DNA of 64,000 nucleotides from JAGVSZ01 sp035456405 (GCA_035456405.1 DATIDG010000064.1:1-64000), one strand, 5' to 3'; shown: positions 32,086 to 41,078, numbered from the stretch's first letter. The notes: generated by a model not told the origin, from the letters alone. A program made the numbers and translations.

Positions 32086-33590
32086 GCTCGCCCGGCCCAC
32101 CCGCCGCGCCGCGGACCCGTCTGCTCAAGTCGAAGCTCTTCTGGGTCGCTCTCCTGTACTTCTCGGAGGGCTTCCCGCTCGGCGTCTTCTACGAACTGTT
32201 CCCCGTCTACTTCCGCCAGCAGGGCGTGGATCTGCGCTCGATCGGGCTGCTCAGCCTGCTCGGGCTCGCTTGGACGCTGAAGTTCCTCTGGGCACCGGCG
32301 GTCGACCACTACCGCCACCACCGCCTGTGGATGGCGACGGTGAGCCTCGCCATGGGCGGCGTGCTGCTCGTGTTCGCCGCGCTCGCGGGCTTCGGGCCGT
32401 GGGTCTGGGCCGCGATCGGCCTCTTCACGGTGCTGTCCGCGACGAACGACATCGCGATCGACGGCTACACCATCGAGCTCCTCGAGCGCGACGAACTCGG
32501 GCTCGCGAACGGCGTGCGCATCGCGCTCTATCGCGTCGGGATGCTCGCATCCGGGTTCGTGCTGGTGCTCTCCGACTGGATCCGCTGGCCGGGAGCGTTC
32601 GCCTGCGCTGCGGCGATCCTCGCGGCCTGTGCGATCGCGGTGCTTTTCGCACCGCGCGAGCGCACGATCGACCGGCCGCCCGACACCACGCTCGCAACCG
32701 AGCTGCGGCGGATCCTCGCCGATCCGCGGCGGCTGGCCGTCGTGCTCGCGTTCGCGCTCGGCGTGCTGTGGCTCGTCGACGGCGCGACGAAGTGGTCGCA
32801 GGTCTATCAACCGTTCTGGCACATCGCGATCGGGGCGACCGTAGCCGCGCTCGCAGTGGGGTGGATCGGCGGACGCGGCGTGCGCGCAGAACCGGCGGCG
32901 GACGCCACTCGCGGCCCGATGTTCGGCGCGCTGATGGAGCTCGTCTCACGGCCCTACATCTGGCCCGTGCTCGCCTTCATCCTGATCTTCAAGCTCGGCG
33001 ACGCGTCGATGGGCTTCATGGTGAAGCCATTCTGGGTCGACGCGGGCTTCAGCGCGACCGAGATCGGCCTCGTGTCGGTGAACATCGGTCTCGGGCTCTC
33101 GATCGCGGGCGGCATCACCGGGGGCTGGTACACCGATCGCGTGGGTATCTTCAAGGCGCTGTGGGTGCTGGGGCTCTTCCAGGCGCTGTCGAACCTCGGC
33201 TACGCGGTTGCGGCGTCGCTGCTGCCGTACGGGCCGGGCGCGTCGCCCGAGCTCTGGCATCGCGCGGTGCTCTACGCCGCGAGCGCGGCCGAGTCGTTCA
33301 CCGGCGGGCTCGGGACGGCGGCGTTCCTCGCGTTCCTGATGGCGATCGTCGACAAGCGCCACTCGGCCACCGAGTACGCGCTGCTCTCGTCGGTCTTCGC
33401 GCTGTCGCGCTCGGTGGCGGGCTGGGCGAGCGGGCACGGCGCGGAGGCGATGGGCTACGCGCCGTACTTCCTGCTCACATTCTTCTTGTCGTTCCCGGCC
33501 TACCTGTTGCTGCCATGGGTGAGCCGGATGCTCGCGTGGTCGGATGCACGCCAGCCCGCGGCGTCGAACGACGATACGGTAAGGCCATGA
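32082..33590 (+). CDS. AmpG-like MFS transporter
   Basis: A 502-residue membrane protein with about 12 hydrophobic segments. The N-terminal ALLYFSEGFPLGVFYELFPVYFRQQGVDLRSIGLL (partial view) resembles the AmpG opening (SGxPxxL...WL). LWAPAVDHY and ATNDIAIDGYTIELL are AmpG-branch signatures. AmpG imports anhydromuropeptides for cell-wall recycling. Divergent members carry other solutes, so the substrate is not certain. The start is a GTG overlapping the stop of the regulator gene. It overlaps the following reading frame only if that gene starts at 33587. Confidence 0.8.
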   Translation: MSSPGPPAAPRTRLLKSKLFWVALLYFSEGFPLGVFYELFPVYFRQQGVDLRSIGLLSLLGLAWTLKFLWAPAVDHYRHHRLWMATVSLAMGGVLLVFAALAGFGPWVWAAIGLFTVLSATNDIAIDGYTIELLERDELGLANGVRIALYRVGMLASGFVLVLSDWIRWPGAFACAAAILAACAIAVLFAPRERTIDRPPDTTLATELRRILADPRRLAVVLAFALGVLWLVDGATKWSQVYQPFWHIAIGATVAALAVGWIGGRGVRAEPAADATRGPMFGALMELVSRPYIWPVLAFILIFKLGDASMGFMVKPFWVDAGFSATEIGLVSVNIGLGLSIAGGITGGWYTDRVGIFKALWVLGLFQALSNLGYAVAASLLPYGPGASPELWHRAVLYAASAAESFTGGLGTAAFLAFLMAIVDKRHSATEYALLSSVFALSRSVAGWASGHGAEAMGYAPYFLLTFFLSFPAYLLLPWVSRMLAWSDARQPAASNDDTVRP

Positions 33591-33625
33591 TGCGCTTCGA
33601 ACATGCCCGTCTGGAGGCTCAGCTC

Positions 33626-34447
33626 ATGCCGCGCAAGTTTGTCGACCTGTCGATCTTCCTGGAAAACGACGTCGTCTCGGATCCGAAGCCGTTCACGCCG
33701 AAGATCACCTATATCGACCACCAGGCGAGCTTCCCGCAGCTCGCCGGTTTCTTCCCCGGCCTCAGCAGGGCGGACATGCCCGACGGCGAGGCGTGGGCGA
33801 TCGAGAAGGTGGAGCTCATCACGCATAACGGCACGCATCTCGATGCGCCCTACCACTTCCACTCGACGATGAACAAGGGGGAGCGGGCGATCGCGATCGA
33901 CGAGGTGCCCCTCGAGTGGTGTTTCCAGCCCGGCGTGAAGCTCGACTTCCGGCAACGGCCCGACGGCTACGTCGTCTCGGCGCAGGACGTCGAGGACGAG
34001 CTGGAGCGCGTCGGCCATGCGTTGCGGCCGCTCGAGATCGTGATGGTCAACACGCGCGCGGGCTCGCGCTATGGGCATGACGACTACGTGAACGCTGGCT
34101 GCGGGATGGGTTACGAGGCGACCATGTACCTGCTCGAGCGCGGCATAAGGTTGACCGGCACCGACGCCTGGAGCTGGGACGCGCCGTTCGTGTACACCGC
34201 CGAGAAGTATCGGGAGACCGGCGACGCGAGGCTGATCTGGGAAGGCCACAAGGCGGGCCGCGACATCGGCTACTGCCATCTCGAGAAGCTGCACAACCTC
34301 GAGGCGCTGCCGCCCGATGGATTCATGGTCGCGTGCTTCCCGGTCAAGATCCGGGGTGCATCCGCCGGCTGGACGCGTGCGGTGGCGATATTCGAGGACC
34401 ATCCCGCCGCGTCGACGCAGGTTGATTTGGGCCGCGAAACTCGGTAG
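33626..34447 (+). CDS. Cyclase family protein (kynurenine formamidase-like metal hydrolase)
   Basis: A 273-residue protein with the signature HNGTHLDAPYHFH of the cyclase/formamidase family, where the histidines and aspartate bind divalent metal. I chose the ATG at 33626 (MPRKFVDLSIFLEND) because GGAGG at 33613-33617 is well placed. In-frame ATGs at 33587 and 33590, overlapping the transporter stop, would add 12-13 residues. Family members hydrolyse amides or dehydrate lactams. Here the neighbours give no clear substrate. Confidence 0.88.
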   Translation: MPRKFVDLSIFLENDVVSDPKPFTPKITYIDHQASFPQLAGFFPGLSRADMPDGEAWAIEKVELITHNGTHLDAPYHFHSTMNKGERAIAIDEVPLEWCFQPGVKLDFRQRPDGYVVSAQDVEDELERVGHALRPLEIVMVNTRAGSRYGHDDYVNAGCGMGYEATMYLLERGIRLTGTDAWSWDAPFVYTAEKYRETGDARLIWEGHKAGRDIGYCHLEKLHNLEALPPDGFMVACFPVKIRGASAGWTRAVAIFEDHPAASTQVDLGRETR

Positions 34448-34505
34448 CCTCGATCGCTCCCCGGCGACTGCCGGAACCCCTCTGATCCCATCCCCGAGGA
34501 CACCC

Positions 34506-34817
34506 ATGCCGGAATACTCCGAAGTTTCCAAGGACAAGCTCGTCGCCGACATGAAGGTCGTCATCGCCGACGCCGAGGAGCTCCTCAAGGCCACGGCGAG
34601 CGCGGCCGGCGAGAAGGTCTCGGTCGCACGCATGCGCATGGAGGACAGCCTGCGCACCGCCAAGACGAAGGTCGCCGAGGCGCAGGAGATCGTCAGCGAC
34701 AAGGCGAAAGCCGCGGCGCGCGCGACCGACGACTACGTCCACGCGCACCCCTGGAGGGCGGTCGGCATCGCTGCGGGCGTGGGCCTCGTCCTCGGGATGC
34801 TCATCTCGCGCCGCTAG
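34506..34817 (+). CDS. YqjD/ElaB-type DUF883 membrane-anchored protein
   Basis: A 103-residue protein. A long amphipathic helix rich in Ala, Lys and Glu (residues 10-75) is followed by DDYVHAHPWRAVGIAAGVGLVLGMLISRR (partial view), the DUF883 C-terminal membrane anchor. E. coli relatives bind stationary-phase ribosomes and tether them to the membrane. It is the first gene of a three-gene set with YqjE- and YqjK-type proteins, as in enterobacteria. Confidence 0.92.
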   Translation: MPEYSEVSKDKLVADMKVVIADAEELLKATASAAGEKVSVARMRMEDSLRTAKTKVAEAQEIVSDKAKAAARATDDYVHAHPWRAVGIAAGVGLVLGMLISRR

Positions 34818-34834
34818 AGCGACGCCCACGGGCA

Positions 34835-35239
34835 ATGGCCACCGAGGCGGGCGCGCCGCGTCCACCGGGACTCGTCGGGTCGATCACCCGGCTGGGGCGC
34901 ACGGCGCTCGCGCTGCTGCGCACCCGTCTGGAGATCCTCGCCACCGAGATCGAGGAGGAGCGCATCCGGTTCGCCGGGCTCGCGCTGCTCGTCGCCGCGA
35001 TCGCGTTCTGCCTGCAGATGGCGGTGCTGCTGGGGGTGTTCCTGATGGTGGTGCTGCTCTGGGAGTCGCACCGTCTGCTCACGCTCGGCGTCCTCTCGGC
35101 GGCGTTCCTCGTGGTGGGGGTAGGGTTGTTCCTTTGGTTGCGCCACCGCCTGCGCACCCGCCCGCGCATGTTCGCGAGCACGCTGGGCGAGCTCGCGAAA
35201 GACGACGAGCGGCTCGGCCGCGGGAGCGGCGCGCAGTGA
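34835..35239 (+). CDS. YqjE-like phage-holin-fold membrane protein
   Basis: A 134-residue protein with an N-terminal amphipathic helix (GSITRLGRTALALLRTRLEILATEIEEER, partial view) and two transmembrane segments at about residues 46-73 and 83-105. This is the putative actinobacterial holin-X / YqjE layout. The neighbours decide the call: a DUF883 gene before and a YqjK-like gene after. Role unknown, possibly stress-related membrane remodelling. Confidence 0.85.
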   Translation: MATEAGAPRPPGLVGSITRLGRTALALLRTRLEILATEIEEERIRFAGLALLVAAIAFCLQMAVLLGVFLMVVLLWESHRLLTLGVLSAAFLVVGVGLFLWLRHRLRTRPRMFASTLGELAKDDERLGRGSGAQ

Positions 35240-35535
35240 ACCCTCGCCGCCTCGCCCAGATCCAAGCCCGTCGGGAGCGACTGATCGCCAAGGCGGCCGC
35301 ACAGCGCGAGGAAGTCGCGCTGCTGCTCGCGCCCTGGCAGGCGCCGCTCGCGATTGCGGACAAGGGCGTGGCCGTCGTGGCTTACGTGCGTGGTCACCCC
35401 GAGATCGTTCTGGTCGCGGTCGCGGCATTCGTGGTGCTCTCGCCGAAGCGCGCGTTTCGCTGGGCGCGGCGCGCGTTCGCGGCGTGGCGCGGCTATCGCT
35501 GGGCGGTCAACGCCCTCCACCGCGCGCTGCCCTGA
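35236..35535 (+). CDS. YqjK-like protein
   Basis: A 99-residue basic protein from a GTG overlapping the yqjE-like stop by 4 bases. An N-terminal helix (RRLAQIQARRERLIAKAAAQREE) precedes a weakly hydrophobic segment around residues 55-70. YqjK family members form the third gene of the yqjDEK set. Function unknown. It is convergent with exonuclease III, and the 69-base gap holds nothing I can name. Confidence 0.8.
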   Translation: MNPRRLAQIQARRERLIAKAAAQREEVALLLAPWQAPLAIADKGVAVVAYVRGHPEIVLVAVAAFVVLSPKRAFRWARRAFAAWRGYRWAVNALHRALP

Positions 35536-35604
35536 ATCTCCAGCGCGGCACGGCCGCGGCGCCAGCCAAGAAATTCGGTTCGTGCTTCGCGTCGCCTGCT
35601 CCGG

Positions 35605-36381
35605 TCAAAGCATCCAGTCATAGTCAATCGTGAGCGGGGCGTGGTCCGAGAAGCGCTTCGCCTTGTAGATCGACGCGCGTAACGCCTTCGCCGCAATTCC
35701 CGGGGTGGCGATCTGGTAGTCGATGCGCCAACCCACGTTCTTCGCCCAGGCCTGACCGCGGTTCGACCACCACGTGTACTGCTCGGCGCGCGGGTCGAGA
35801 CGACGGAACACGTCCACCCAGCCGGCCTTCTCGAACACCTCGGTAAGCCAGGCGCGTTCCTCCGGAAGGAACCCGGAGTTCTTCCGGTTCGCGCGCCAGT
35901 TTTTCAGGTCGATCTCCCTGTGGGCGATGTTCCAGTCGCCGCACAGGATGAACTCGCGACCGCTGTGCGCCAGCTTCCGGAGCACCGGCATGAAATCGTC
36001 CATGAAGCGGAACTTCGCCTGCTGGCGCTCCGCCGAGCTCGAGCCGGACGGCAGGTAGAGCGACACCACCGCGAGCTTGCCGAAATCGGCCCGCAGGAAC
36101 CGGCCTTCCGGATCGAACTCGCGGCTCCCGATGCCGGTGGAGACGGCGTCGGGCGCACGCCGGCAGTACATCCCGACGCCGCTATAACCCTTCTTGTGAG
36201 CGAAATCGAAGTAGCCCTTCAGATTCCCTGGCATGGCGATTGCGTCTGGCAGATCGGTTTCGTGAACCTTGATTTCCTGCATGCACACGCAATCGGGCTT
36301 TTGTCGCGTGAGCCACGGGAGGAATCCCTTCGCAGCCGCGGAGCGGATGCCGTTGAGGTTTAGCGTGATGACGCGTAACAT
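35605..36381 (-). CDS. xthA: Exodeoxyribonuclease III
   Basis: A 258-residue AP endonuclease/3' exonuclease of base-excision repair. Active-site segments are MLRVITLNLNGIRSA (metal-site Asn), CMQEIKV (Glu), GDWNIAH (Asp/Asn pair) and the C-terminal RFSDHAPLTIDYD (Asp-His). The length is normal. It is divergent from pyrE, with 43 bases between starts, so the two promoters must overlap the 5' ends of both genes. Confidence 0.95.
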   Translation of the reverse strand: MLRVITLNLNGIRSAAAKGFLPWLTRQKPDCVCMQEIKVHETDLPDAIAMPGNLKGYFDFAHKKGYSGVGMYCRRAPDAVSTGIGSREFDPEGRFLRADFGKLAVVSLYLPSGSSSAERQQAKFRFMDDFMPVLRKLAHSGREFILCGDWNIAHREIDLKNWRANRKNSGFLPEERAWLTEVFEKAGWVDVFRRLDPRAEQYTWWSNRGQAWAKNVGWRIDYQIATPGIAAKALRASIYKAKRFSDHAPLTIDYDWML

Positions 36382-36424
36382 CTTGAATTGTGTCGGGAAA
36401 TCTAACAGGCCTCGGTCTACGGCG

Positions 36425-37075
36425 GTGAACGGCTACCGCGCCGAGTTCATCAGGTTCTGCATCGCGAACGGCGTGCTGCGTTTCGGCACCTTCGTGACGA
36501 AATCGGGCAGGACCACCCCCTATTTCTTCGACGCAGGCCTGTTCAACACCGGAGGGCGCCTCGACCGGCTTGCGGAATTTTACGCACTCGCCATCCGGCA
36601 CTCGGGCGTCGCGTTCGACATGCTGTTCGGGCCCGCCTACAAGGGAATCGCGCTCGTGGCGGCTACCGCAATGGCGCTCGCGCGAGCCGGCCTCGACGTG
36701 CCGTACGCTTACAACCGCAAGGAGGCGAAAGATCACGGCGAAGGCGGCACGGTGGTCGGCGCACCGCTCGCCGGCCGGGTGCTGATCGTCGACGACGTAA
36801 TGACCGCGGGCACCGCGGTGCGCGAATCGGTGGCGCTGATCCGCGCGGCGGGCGCCCAGCCCGCCGGCGTCGCGGTGTGCCTCGATCGCATGGAGCGCGG
36901 CACAGGAGATCTCTCCGCGGTGCAGGAGGTCGAGCGCAAGTACGAAATGCCGGTCGTCGCGATCGCGAATCTCGATGACCTGCTCGGATACCTACGAAGC
37001 GAGCCGCAGTACGAGGAGAATCTGCGCGCGATCGCCGCATATCGCCAACAATACGGAGTATCGGCTCATGGATAG
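36425..37075 (+). CDS. pyrE: Orotate phosphoribosyltransferase
   Basis: A 216-residue enzyme forming OMP from orotate and PRPP in pyrimidine synthesis. The PRPP-binding motif VLIVDDVMTAGTAVRE and the flexible loop KEAKDHGEGG are present. I chose the GTG start (VNGYRAEFIRFCIANGVLRFGTF) because it matches the usual family opening. An in-frame ATG at 36368 would add 19 poorly conserved residues and overlap the divergent exonuclease III gene. Its 3' end overlaps the next ORF by 8 bases. Confidence 0.94.
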   Translation: MNGYRAEFIRFCIANGVLRFGTFVTKSGRTTPYFFDAGLFNTGGRLDRLAEFYALAIRHSGVAFDMLFGPAYKGIALVAATAMALARAGLDVPYAYNRKEAKDHGEGGTVVGAPLAGRVLIVDDVMTAGTAVRESVALIRAAGAQPAGVAVCLDRMERGTGDLSAVQEVERKYEMPVVAIANLDDLLGYLRSEPQYEENLRAIAAYRQQYGVSAHG

Positions 37076-37736
37076 CAGACTGATCATCGCGCTCCTCGCA
37101 AGTGCGCTTCTGGTGGGGGCGCCCGCCCAAGCGCAGCGACTGTACAAGTACACCGATCCCGTAACCGGCAACACGGCCTATACGGACAAGCTCCCGGCGG
37201 AAGCGAGCGGGAAGGCGAACGAGCAGCTCAATCGCCAGGGGACGGTGGTGAAGCGCGAGCCGGCCGCGCCGACTGCGGAGGAACTCGCCGCGCGGGAGGC
37301 CGATCGCAAGCGCAAGCTCGACGAGGAGATGGCCGCGAAGGAGGAGAAGCGCAAGAACCAGGCGCTGCTGAACACCTACGCAAGCGAGAAGGACATCAAC
37401 GAGGCCCGCGCGCGCGCGCTGCAGGCGAACGAAGAAGCGATCAAGGAAGCGGAGCGCAAGGTCGCCGACGCGCAGAAGCGCCAGAAACAGCTCGCCACGG
37501 AAGCCGAGTTCTACCAGAAGCGCCCCATGCCGGGGCAGCTCAAGCTGGACATCCAGAATAACCAGCTCGAGCTCAAGGCGCACGGCGACCTTCTGGACGC
37601 GAAGCGCAAGGAGACCGCCGCGATCAACGCCAAGTACGAAGAGGACAGGAGACGCTACCTGGAGCTGAGCAAGGCGGGCGCCACGGGCAAGGCGGTGCCC
37701 GTGACGGCTGCGCAATCGACGTCGCAGAAGAAGTAG
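37068..37736 (+). CDS. DUF4124-type secreted coiled-coil protein
   Basis: A 222-residue protein with a signal peptide of about 22 residues (ALLVGAPAQA-QRLYKY). QRLYKYTDPVTGNTAYTDKLP is the DUF4124 motif, a short periplasmic domain common in beta- and gammaproteobacteria. From residue 70 to 210 the chain is Lys/Glu/Ala-rich and predicted to be a long coiled coil (EEKRKNQALLNTYAS, EAERKVADAQKRQKQL). It is translated from an ATG overlapping the pyrE stop. Function unknown. An intrinsic terminator follows. Confidence 0.85.
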   Translation: MDSRLIIALLASALLVGAPAQAQRLYKYTDPVTGNTAYTDKLPAEASGKANEQLNRQGTVVKREPAAPTAEELAAREADRKRKLDEEMAAKEEKRKNQALLNTYASEKDINEARARALQANEEAIKEAERKVADAQKRQKQLATEAEFYQKRPMPGQLKLDIQNNQLELKAHGDLLDAKRKETAAINAKYEEDRRRYLELSKAGATGKAVPVTAAQSTSQKK

Positions 37737-37758
37737 CGCGCGGCGCGCCGCCGCGCGG

Positions 37759-37791
37759 ACTGGCCGGCTAGCTGCCGGCCAGTTTCTTTTT
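37759..37791 (+). terminator. Intrinsic terminator of pyrE-DUF4124, overlapping the gatB 3' end
   Basis: A perfect 10-base stem ACTGGCCGGC / GCCGGCCAGT (37759-37768 and 37774-37783) with a 5-base loop is followed by TTTCTTTTT. On the other strand the same bases encode the GatB C-terminus KKKLAGS and its stop. Confidence 0.85.
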
Positions 37792-39228
37792 CAGGAGGTC
37801 GTTGACCTGCTGCGGGTTGGCCTTGCCCTTCGTGGCTTTCATGACCTGGCCGACGAGCGCGTGGAGCGCCCGTTCCTTGCCGGCCCGGAACTCCTCGACC
37901 GACCGAGGGTTGGCCGCGACCACCTCGGCGACGATCGTCTCCAGGGCGCCGGCGTCGGAGATCTGCCTGAGACCGCGTTTCTCGATGATCGCGTCGGGAT
38001 CGCCTTCGCCCGCCCACATCGCGTCGAAGACCTCCTTGGCGATCTTCCCGGAGATCGTTCCGTCCTGGATGCGGGCGAGGAGTCGGCTGAGCCGGTCGGG
38101 GCTGACGGCGCTCTGGGCGGCGTCCTTGCCCTCCTCGTTCAGCCTTGCGGCAAGCTCGCCCATGACCCAGTTCGCGGCCGTCTTCGCCGCAACGCCGGCG
38201 CCCGTCCCGAGCGTCGCCTCGAAGTACTCCGCGAGCTCGCGCGACTGAGTGAGCGTCACTGCGTCGTACGGCGTGAGGCCGAGGTCGCGCTCGTAGCGGC
38301 TCCGCTTGACCTGCGGCAGCTCGGGCAGGCGTGCGCGCACGTCCTCGATCCATTCCTCGCTCACCGCCAGCGGCAGGAGGTCGGGATCGGGAAAGTAGCG
38401 GTAGTCGTGCGCCTCCTCCTTGGAGCGCATCGAGCGGGTCTCGTCGCGGTCCGGGTCATAGAGGCGCGTCTCCTGCTCGATCCGCCCGCCGGACTCGAGG
38501 ATGTCGATCTGGCGGCGCGCCTCGAACTCGATCGCGCGCTCGAGGAAGCGGAAGGAGTTCAGGTTCTTGATCTCGCAGCGCGTGCCCAGCTTTTCGGCGC
38601 CCCTGGGCCGCACCGAGACGTTCGCGTCGCAGCGGAACGAGCCCTCCTGCATGTTGCCGTCGCAGATCTCGATCCACCGCACGAGCGCGTGCAGCGTCCT
38701 GGCATAGGCGACGGCCTCCTCGGCGGAGCGCATGTCGGGCTCCGAGACGATCTCGAGCAGCGGCGTGCCCGCGCGGTTCAGGTCGATGCCGCTCATGCCG
38801 TGGAAGTCCTCGTGGAGCGACTTGCCCGCGTCTTCCTCGAGGTGCGCGCGCGTGAGGCGGACCGCCTTCTCGCCGGCGCTCGTGAGAATCGTGATCGAGC
38901 CGCCGAGCACGATCGGAGTCTCGAACTGGCTGATCTGGTAGCCCTTCGGCAGGTCGGGGTAGAAGTAGTTCTTGCGCGCGAACACCGAGACCCGGTTGAC
39001 GGTCGCGCCGACGGCGAGCCCAAAGCGAATTGCGCGCTCGACCGCGCCGCGGTTCAGCACGGGCAGCGCGCCGGGCAGCGCGATGTCGAGCCCGCAGGCC
39101 TGCGTGTTCGGCGCCGCGCCGAACGCCGTTGCCGCCCCGGAGAAGATCTTCGCGCGCGTCGAGAGTTGCGCGTGGGTCTCCAGGCCGATGACCGATTCCC
39201 AGTCCAACCCTTCCCCCTTTCCCGTCAC
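37768..39228 (-). CDS. gatB: Aspartyl/glutamyl-tRNA(Asn/Gln) amidotransferase subunit B
   Basis: A 486-residue subunit that binds and activates the misacylated tRNA in the GatCAB complex. Signatures include VIGLETHAQLST, FYPDLPKGYQISQFE, SGIDLNRAGTPLLEIVSEPD (partial view), DYRYFPDPDLLPL and the C-terminal YqeY-like tail ending KKKLAGS. The start is uncertain: the GTG at 39228 overlaps the gatA stop (GTGA), while a TTG at 39207 after GGGGGAAGGG would fit the usual N-terminus (DWESVIG) better. The extra residues come from a G-rich repeat. Confidence 0.95.
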   Translation of the reverse strand: MTGKGEGLDWESVIGLETHAQLSTRAKIFSGAATAFGAAPNTQACGLDIALPGALPVLNRGAVERAIRFGLAVGATVNRVSVFARKNYFYPDLPKGYQISQFETPIVLGGSITILTSAGEKAVRLTRAHLEEDAGKSLHEDFHGMSGIDLNRAGTPLLEIVSEPDMRSAEEAVAYARTLHALVRWIEICDGNMQEGSFRCDANVSVRPRGAEKLGTRCEIKNLNSFRFLERAIEFEARRQIDILESGGRIEQETRLYDPDRDETRSMRSKEEAHDYRYFPDPDLLPLAVSEEWIEDVRARLPELPQVKRSRYERDLGLTPYDAVTLTQSRELAEYFEATLGTGAGVAAKTAANWVMGELAARLNEEGKDAAQSAVSPDRLSRLLARIQDGTISGKIAKEVFDAMWAGEGDPDAIIEKRGLRQISDAGALETIVAEVVAANPRSVEEFRAGKERALHALVGQVMKATKGKANPQQVNDLLKKKLAGS

Positions 39229-40691
39229 GCCTTCTCCGCGTACGCCGGCGGCGTTCGCGTGTGCCAGTCGGTCGCGAGCTGGAACCGGTGCGCCAGGTTG
39301 AGCATGCGCGCCTCGGCGAAGTAGCCCCCCACGATCTGCAGCCCCACGGGCAGGCCTCCGGCGCCGAAGCCGCAGGGGACCGACATGGCCGGCAGGCCCG
39401 CGAGGTTCGCCGGGATCGTGTAGATGTCGCTGAGGTACATCTTTACCGGATCGGAGACCCTCTCGCCGATGCGGAACGCCACGGACGGTGCGGTCGGTCC
39501 CACGACCACGTCGCAGCGCTTGAACGCCTCGACGAAGTCGCGCGCGATCAGGCGGCGCACGCGCTGCGCTTGCACGTAGTAGGCGTCGTAGTAACCATGC
39601 GAGAGCACGTAGGTGCCGACCAGGATCCGGCGCTTCACCTCGGCGCCGAAGCCCTGTGCCCGCGTCTTGCAGTACATGTCGACGAGATCGTCGTACTCGG
39701 GCGCGCGATAGCCGTACCGGACCCCGTCGAAACGCGACAGGTTGGACGAGGCCTCGGCGGGCGCGATCACGTAGTACGCCGGCACAGCAAGCGCGGTGTT
39801 TGGCAGCGTCACCTCGAGCGTCGCCGCCCCGAGCTTCCGCAGCTCCGCGACCGCTCCCTCCACCGCGGCACGCACGTCCGCATCCATGCCTGCGCCGAAG
39901 TATTCCCTCGGCAGCCCGATCCGTACGCCATCGAGCGGCCGGCCGAGCTCGCGCGTGTAGTCCTCCCTCGGGCGCTCGAGGCTCGTCGAATCGCGCGCGT
40001 CGAAGCCGGTCATGGCGCCGAGCAGGATCGCGAGGTCCTCGGCGCTGCGCCCGAACGTGCCGCCTTGGTCCAGGCTCGACGCGAAGGCGATCATCCCGTA
40101 GCGCGACACCAGGCCGTACGTCGGCTTGATCCCGGAGACTCCGCACAGCGCCGCCGGCTGCCTGATCGATCCGCCGGTGTCGGTCCCCGTTGCGCACGGC
40201 GCCAGCCGCGCCGCGACGGCCGCCGCGGAGCCCCCGGAGGAGCCGCCCGGGACGCACGCCGCGTCCCACGGGTTCCGCACCGGCCCGTAGTGGGAGTTCT
40301 CGCTGGACGAGCCCATGGCGAACTCGTCCATGTTCGTCTTGCCGAGCAGGACCGCGCCGGCGGCGTTGAACTGCTCGATGACGTGCGCGTCATACGGAGC
40401 GACGAAGTTCGAGAGCATCCTCGACGCACAGGTGGTGAGCCAACCCTGCGCGCAGAAGATGTCCTTGTGTGCAACGGGAATCCCGGTCAGCGGGGCGGTC
40501 TCACCGCGGGCGATCCGCTCGTCGGCCGCCCGCGCCTGCGCGAGGCTCTTCTCGGGATCGACCGTGATGAAAGCGTTGAGCCGCGGTTGATGCCGGTCGA
40601 TTCGGTCGAGGAAGAGCTTCGTGAGCTCGACGCTCGAGACTTTTTTCACGCCCAGGGCGGCGGAGAGCTCCTTCAGGGAGGCGGCGATCAT
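39225..40691 (-). CDS. gatA: Aspartyl/glutamyl-tRNA(Asn/Gln) amidotransferase subunit A
   Basis: A 488-residue amidase that releases ammonia from glutamine. The amidase signature region contains GKTNMDEFAMGSS and PGGSSGGSAAAVAA, giving the Ser-cisSer-Lys triad, with GTDTGGSIRQPAA after it. It follows gatC and precedes gatB in the usual C-A-B order and overlaps gatB by 4 bases. The presence of GatCAB implies that Asn-tRNA and/or Gln-tRNA is made by the indirect route. Confidence 0.96.
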   Translation of the reverse strand: MIAASLKELSAALGVKKVSSVELTKLFLDRIDRHQPRLNAFITVDPEKSLAQARAADERIARGETAPLTGIPVAHKDIFCAQGWLTTCASRMLSNFVAPYDAHVIEQFNAAGAVLLGKTNMDEFAMGSSSENSHYGPVRNPWDAACVPGGSSGGSAAAVAARLAPCATGTDTGGSIRQPAALCGVSGIKPTYGLVSRYGMIAFASSLDQGGTFGRSAEDLAILLGAMTGFDARDSTSLERPREDYTRELGRPLDGVRIGLPREYFGAGMDADVRAAVEGAVAELRKLGAATLEVTLPNTALAVPAYYVIAPAEASSNLSRFDGVRYGYRAPEYDDLVDMYCKTRAQGFGAEVKRRILVGTYVLSHGYYDAYYVQAQRVRRLIARDFVEAFKRCDVVVGPTAPSVAFRIGERVSDPVKMYLSDIYTIPANLAGLPAMSVPCGFGAGGLPVGLQIVGGYFAEARMLNLAHRFQLATDWHTRTPPAYAEKA

Positions 40692-40694
40692 TCA

Positions 40695-40754
40695 GGAAAG
40701 GGGGGTGGCAGAAGGGCGGGCAGCTCGACGGCCTTGCCCTCCCCCTTCTCCCTT
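40695..40754. repeat. G-rich/C-rich imperfect inverted repeat between gatC and gatA
   Basis: A purine-rich arm (AGGAAAGGGGGG, AGAAGGGCGGGCA) faces a pyrimidine-rich arm (TGCCCTCCCCCTTCTCCCTT). It fills the whole gap between gatC and gatA and belongs with the similar elements near 39208, 42191 and 50091. Confidence 0.55.
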
Positions 40755-41041
40755 CACTCGATGACTCTGGGGACGAGATACAGATCCGCCTCGACCTGCG
40801 GCGCGATCGACTGGAAGCGCTGGTGCTCATCGGCCTCCGTGACGACGTCCTCGCGGAGCCGCAGCATGACGTCCTGCGCATGGGCCATCGGCTCGATCCC
40901 CGCGGTGTCGGCTGCTTTGAGCTGCTCCACGAGGCCGAAGATGCCGTTCAGCTGATGCTGCATCGCGGCGACCTCGGCCTCGGTGACCGCGATCCGCGCG
41001 AGGTGGGCGATTCGGCGGATGTCTGCGATCCTTAGCGACAT
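40754..41041 (-). CDS. gatC: Aspartyl/glutamyl-tRNA(Asn/Gln) amidotransferase subunit C
   Basis: A 95-residue stabilising subunit of GatCAB. RIAHLARIAVTEAEVAAMQHQLNGIFGLVEQL (partial view) is the conserved GatC helix pair, and the C-terminal LREDVV...QVEADLYLVPRVIE is the usual wrap-around tail. It is divergent from mreB with 100 bases between starts. On the minus strand a perfect TATAAT (41080-41085) is available as its -10. Confidence 0.94.
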   Translation of the reverse strand: MSLRIADIRRIAHLARIAVTEAEVAAMQHQLNGIFGLVEQLKAADTAGIEPMAHAQDVMLRLREDVVTEADEHQRFQSIAPQVEADLYLVPRVIE

Positions 41042-41078
41042 CGTGATTTCTGACTTAGAACAAGCGCTTAGATTCGGG

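Noticed and set aside
37768..40269. Single frame joining gatB with sequence inside gatA, suggesting a GatA-GatB fusion
   Set aside because: The upstream part is an alternative frame of gatA with no amidase motifs. True GatA is intact in its own frame and overlaps gatB by 4 bases.
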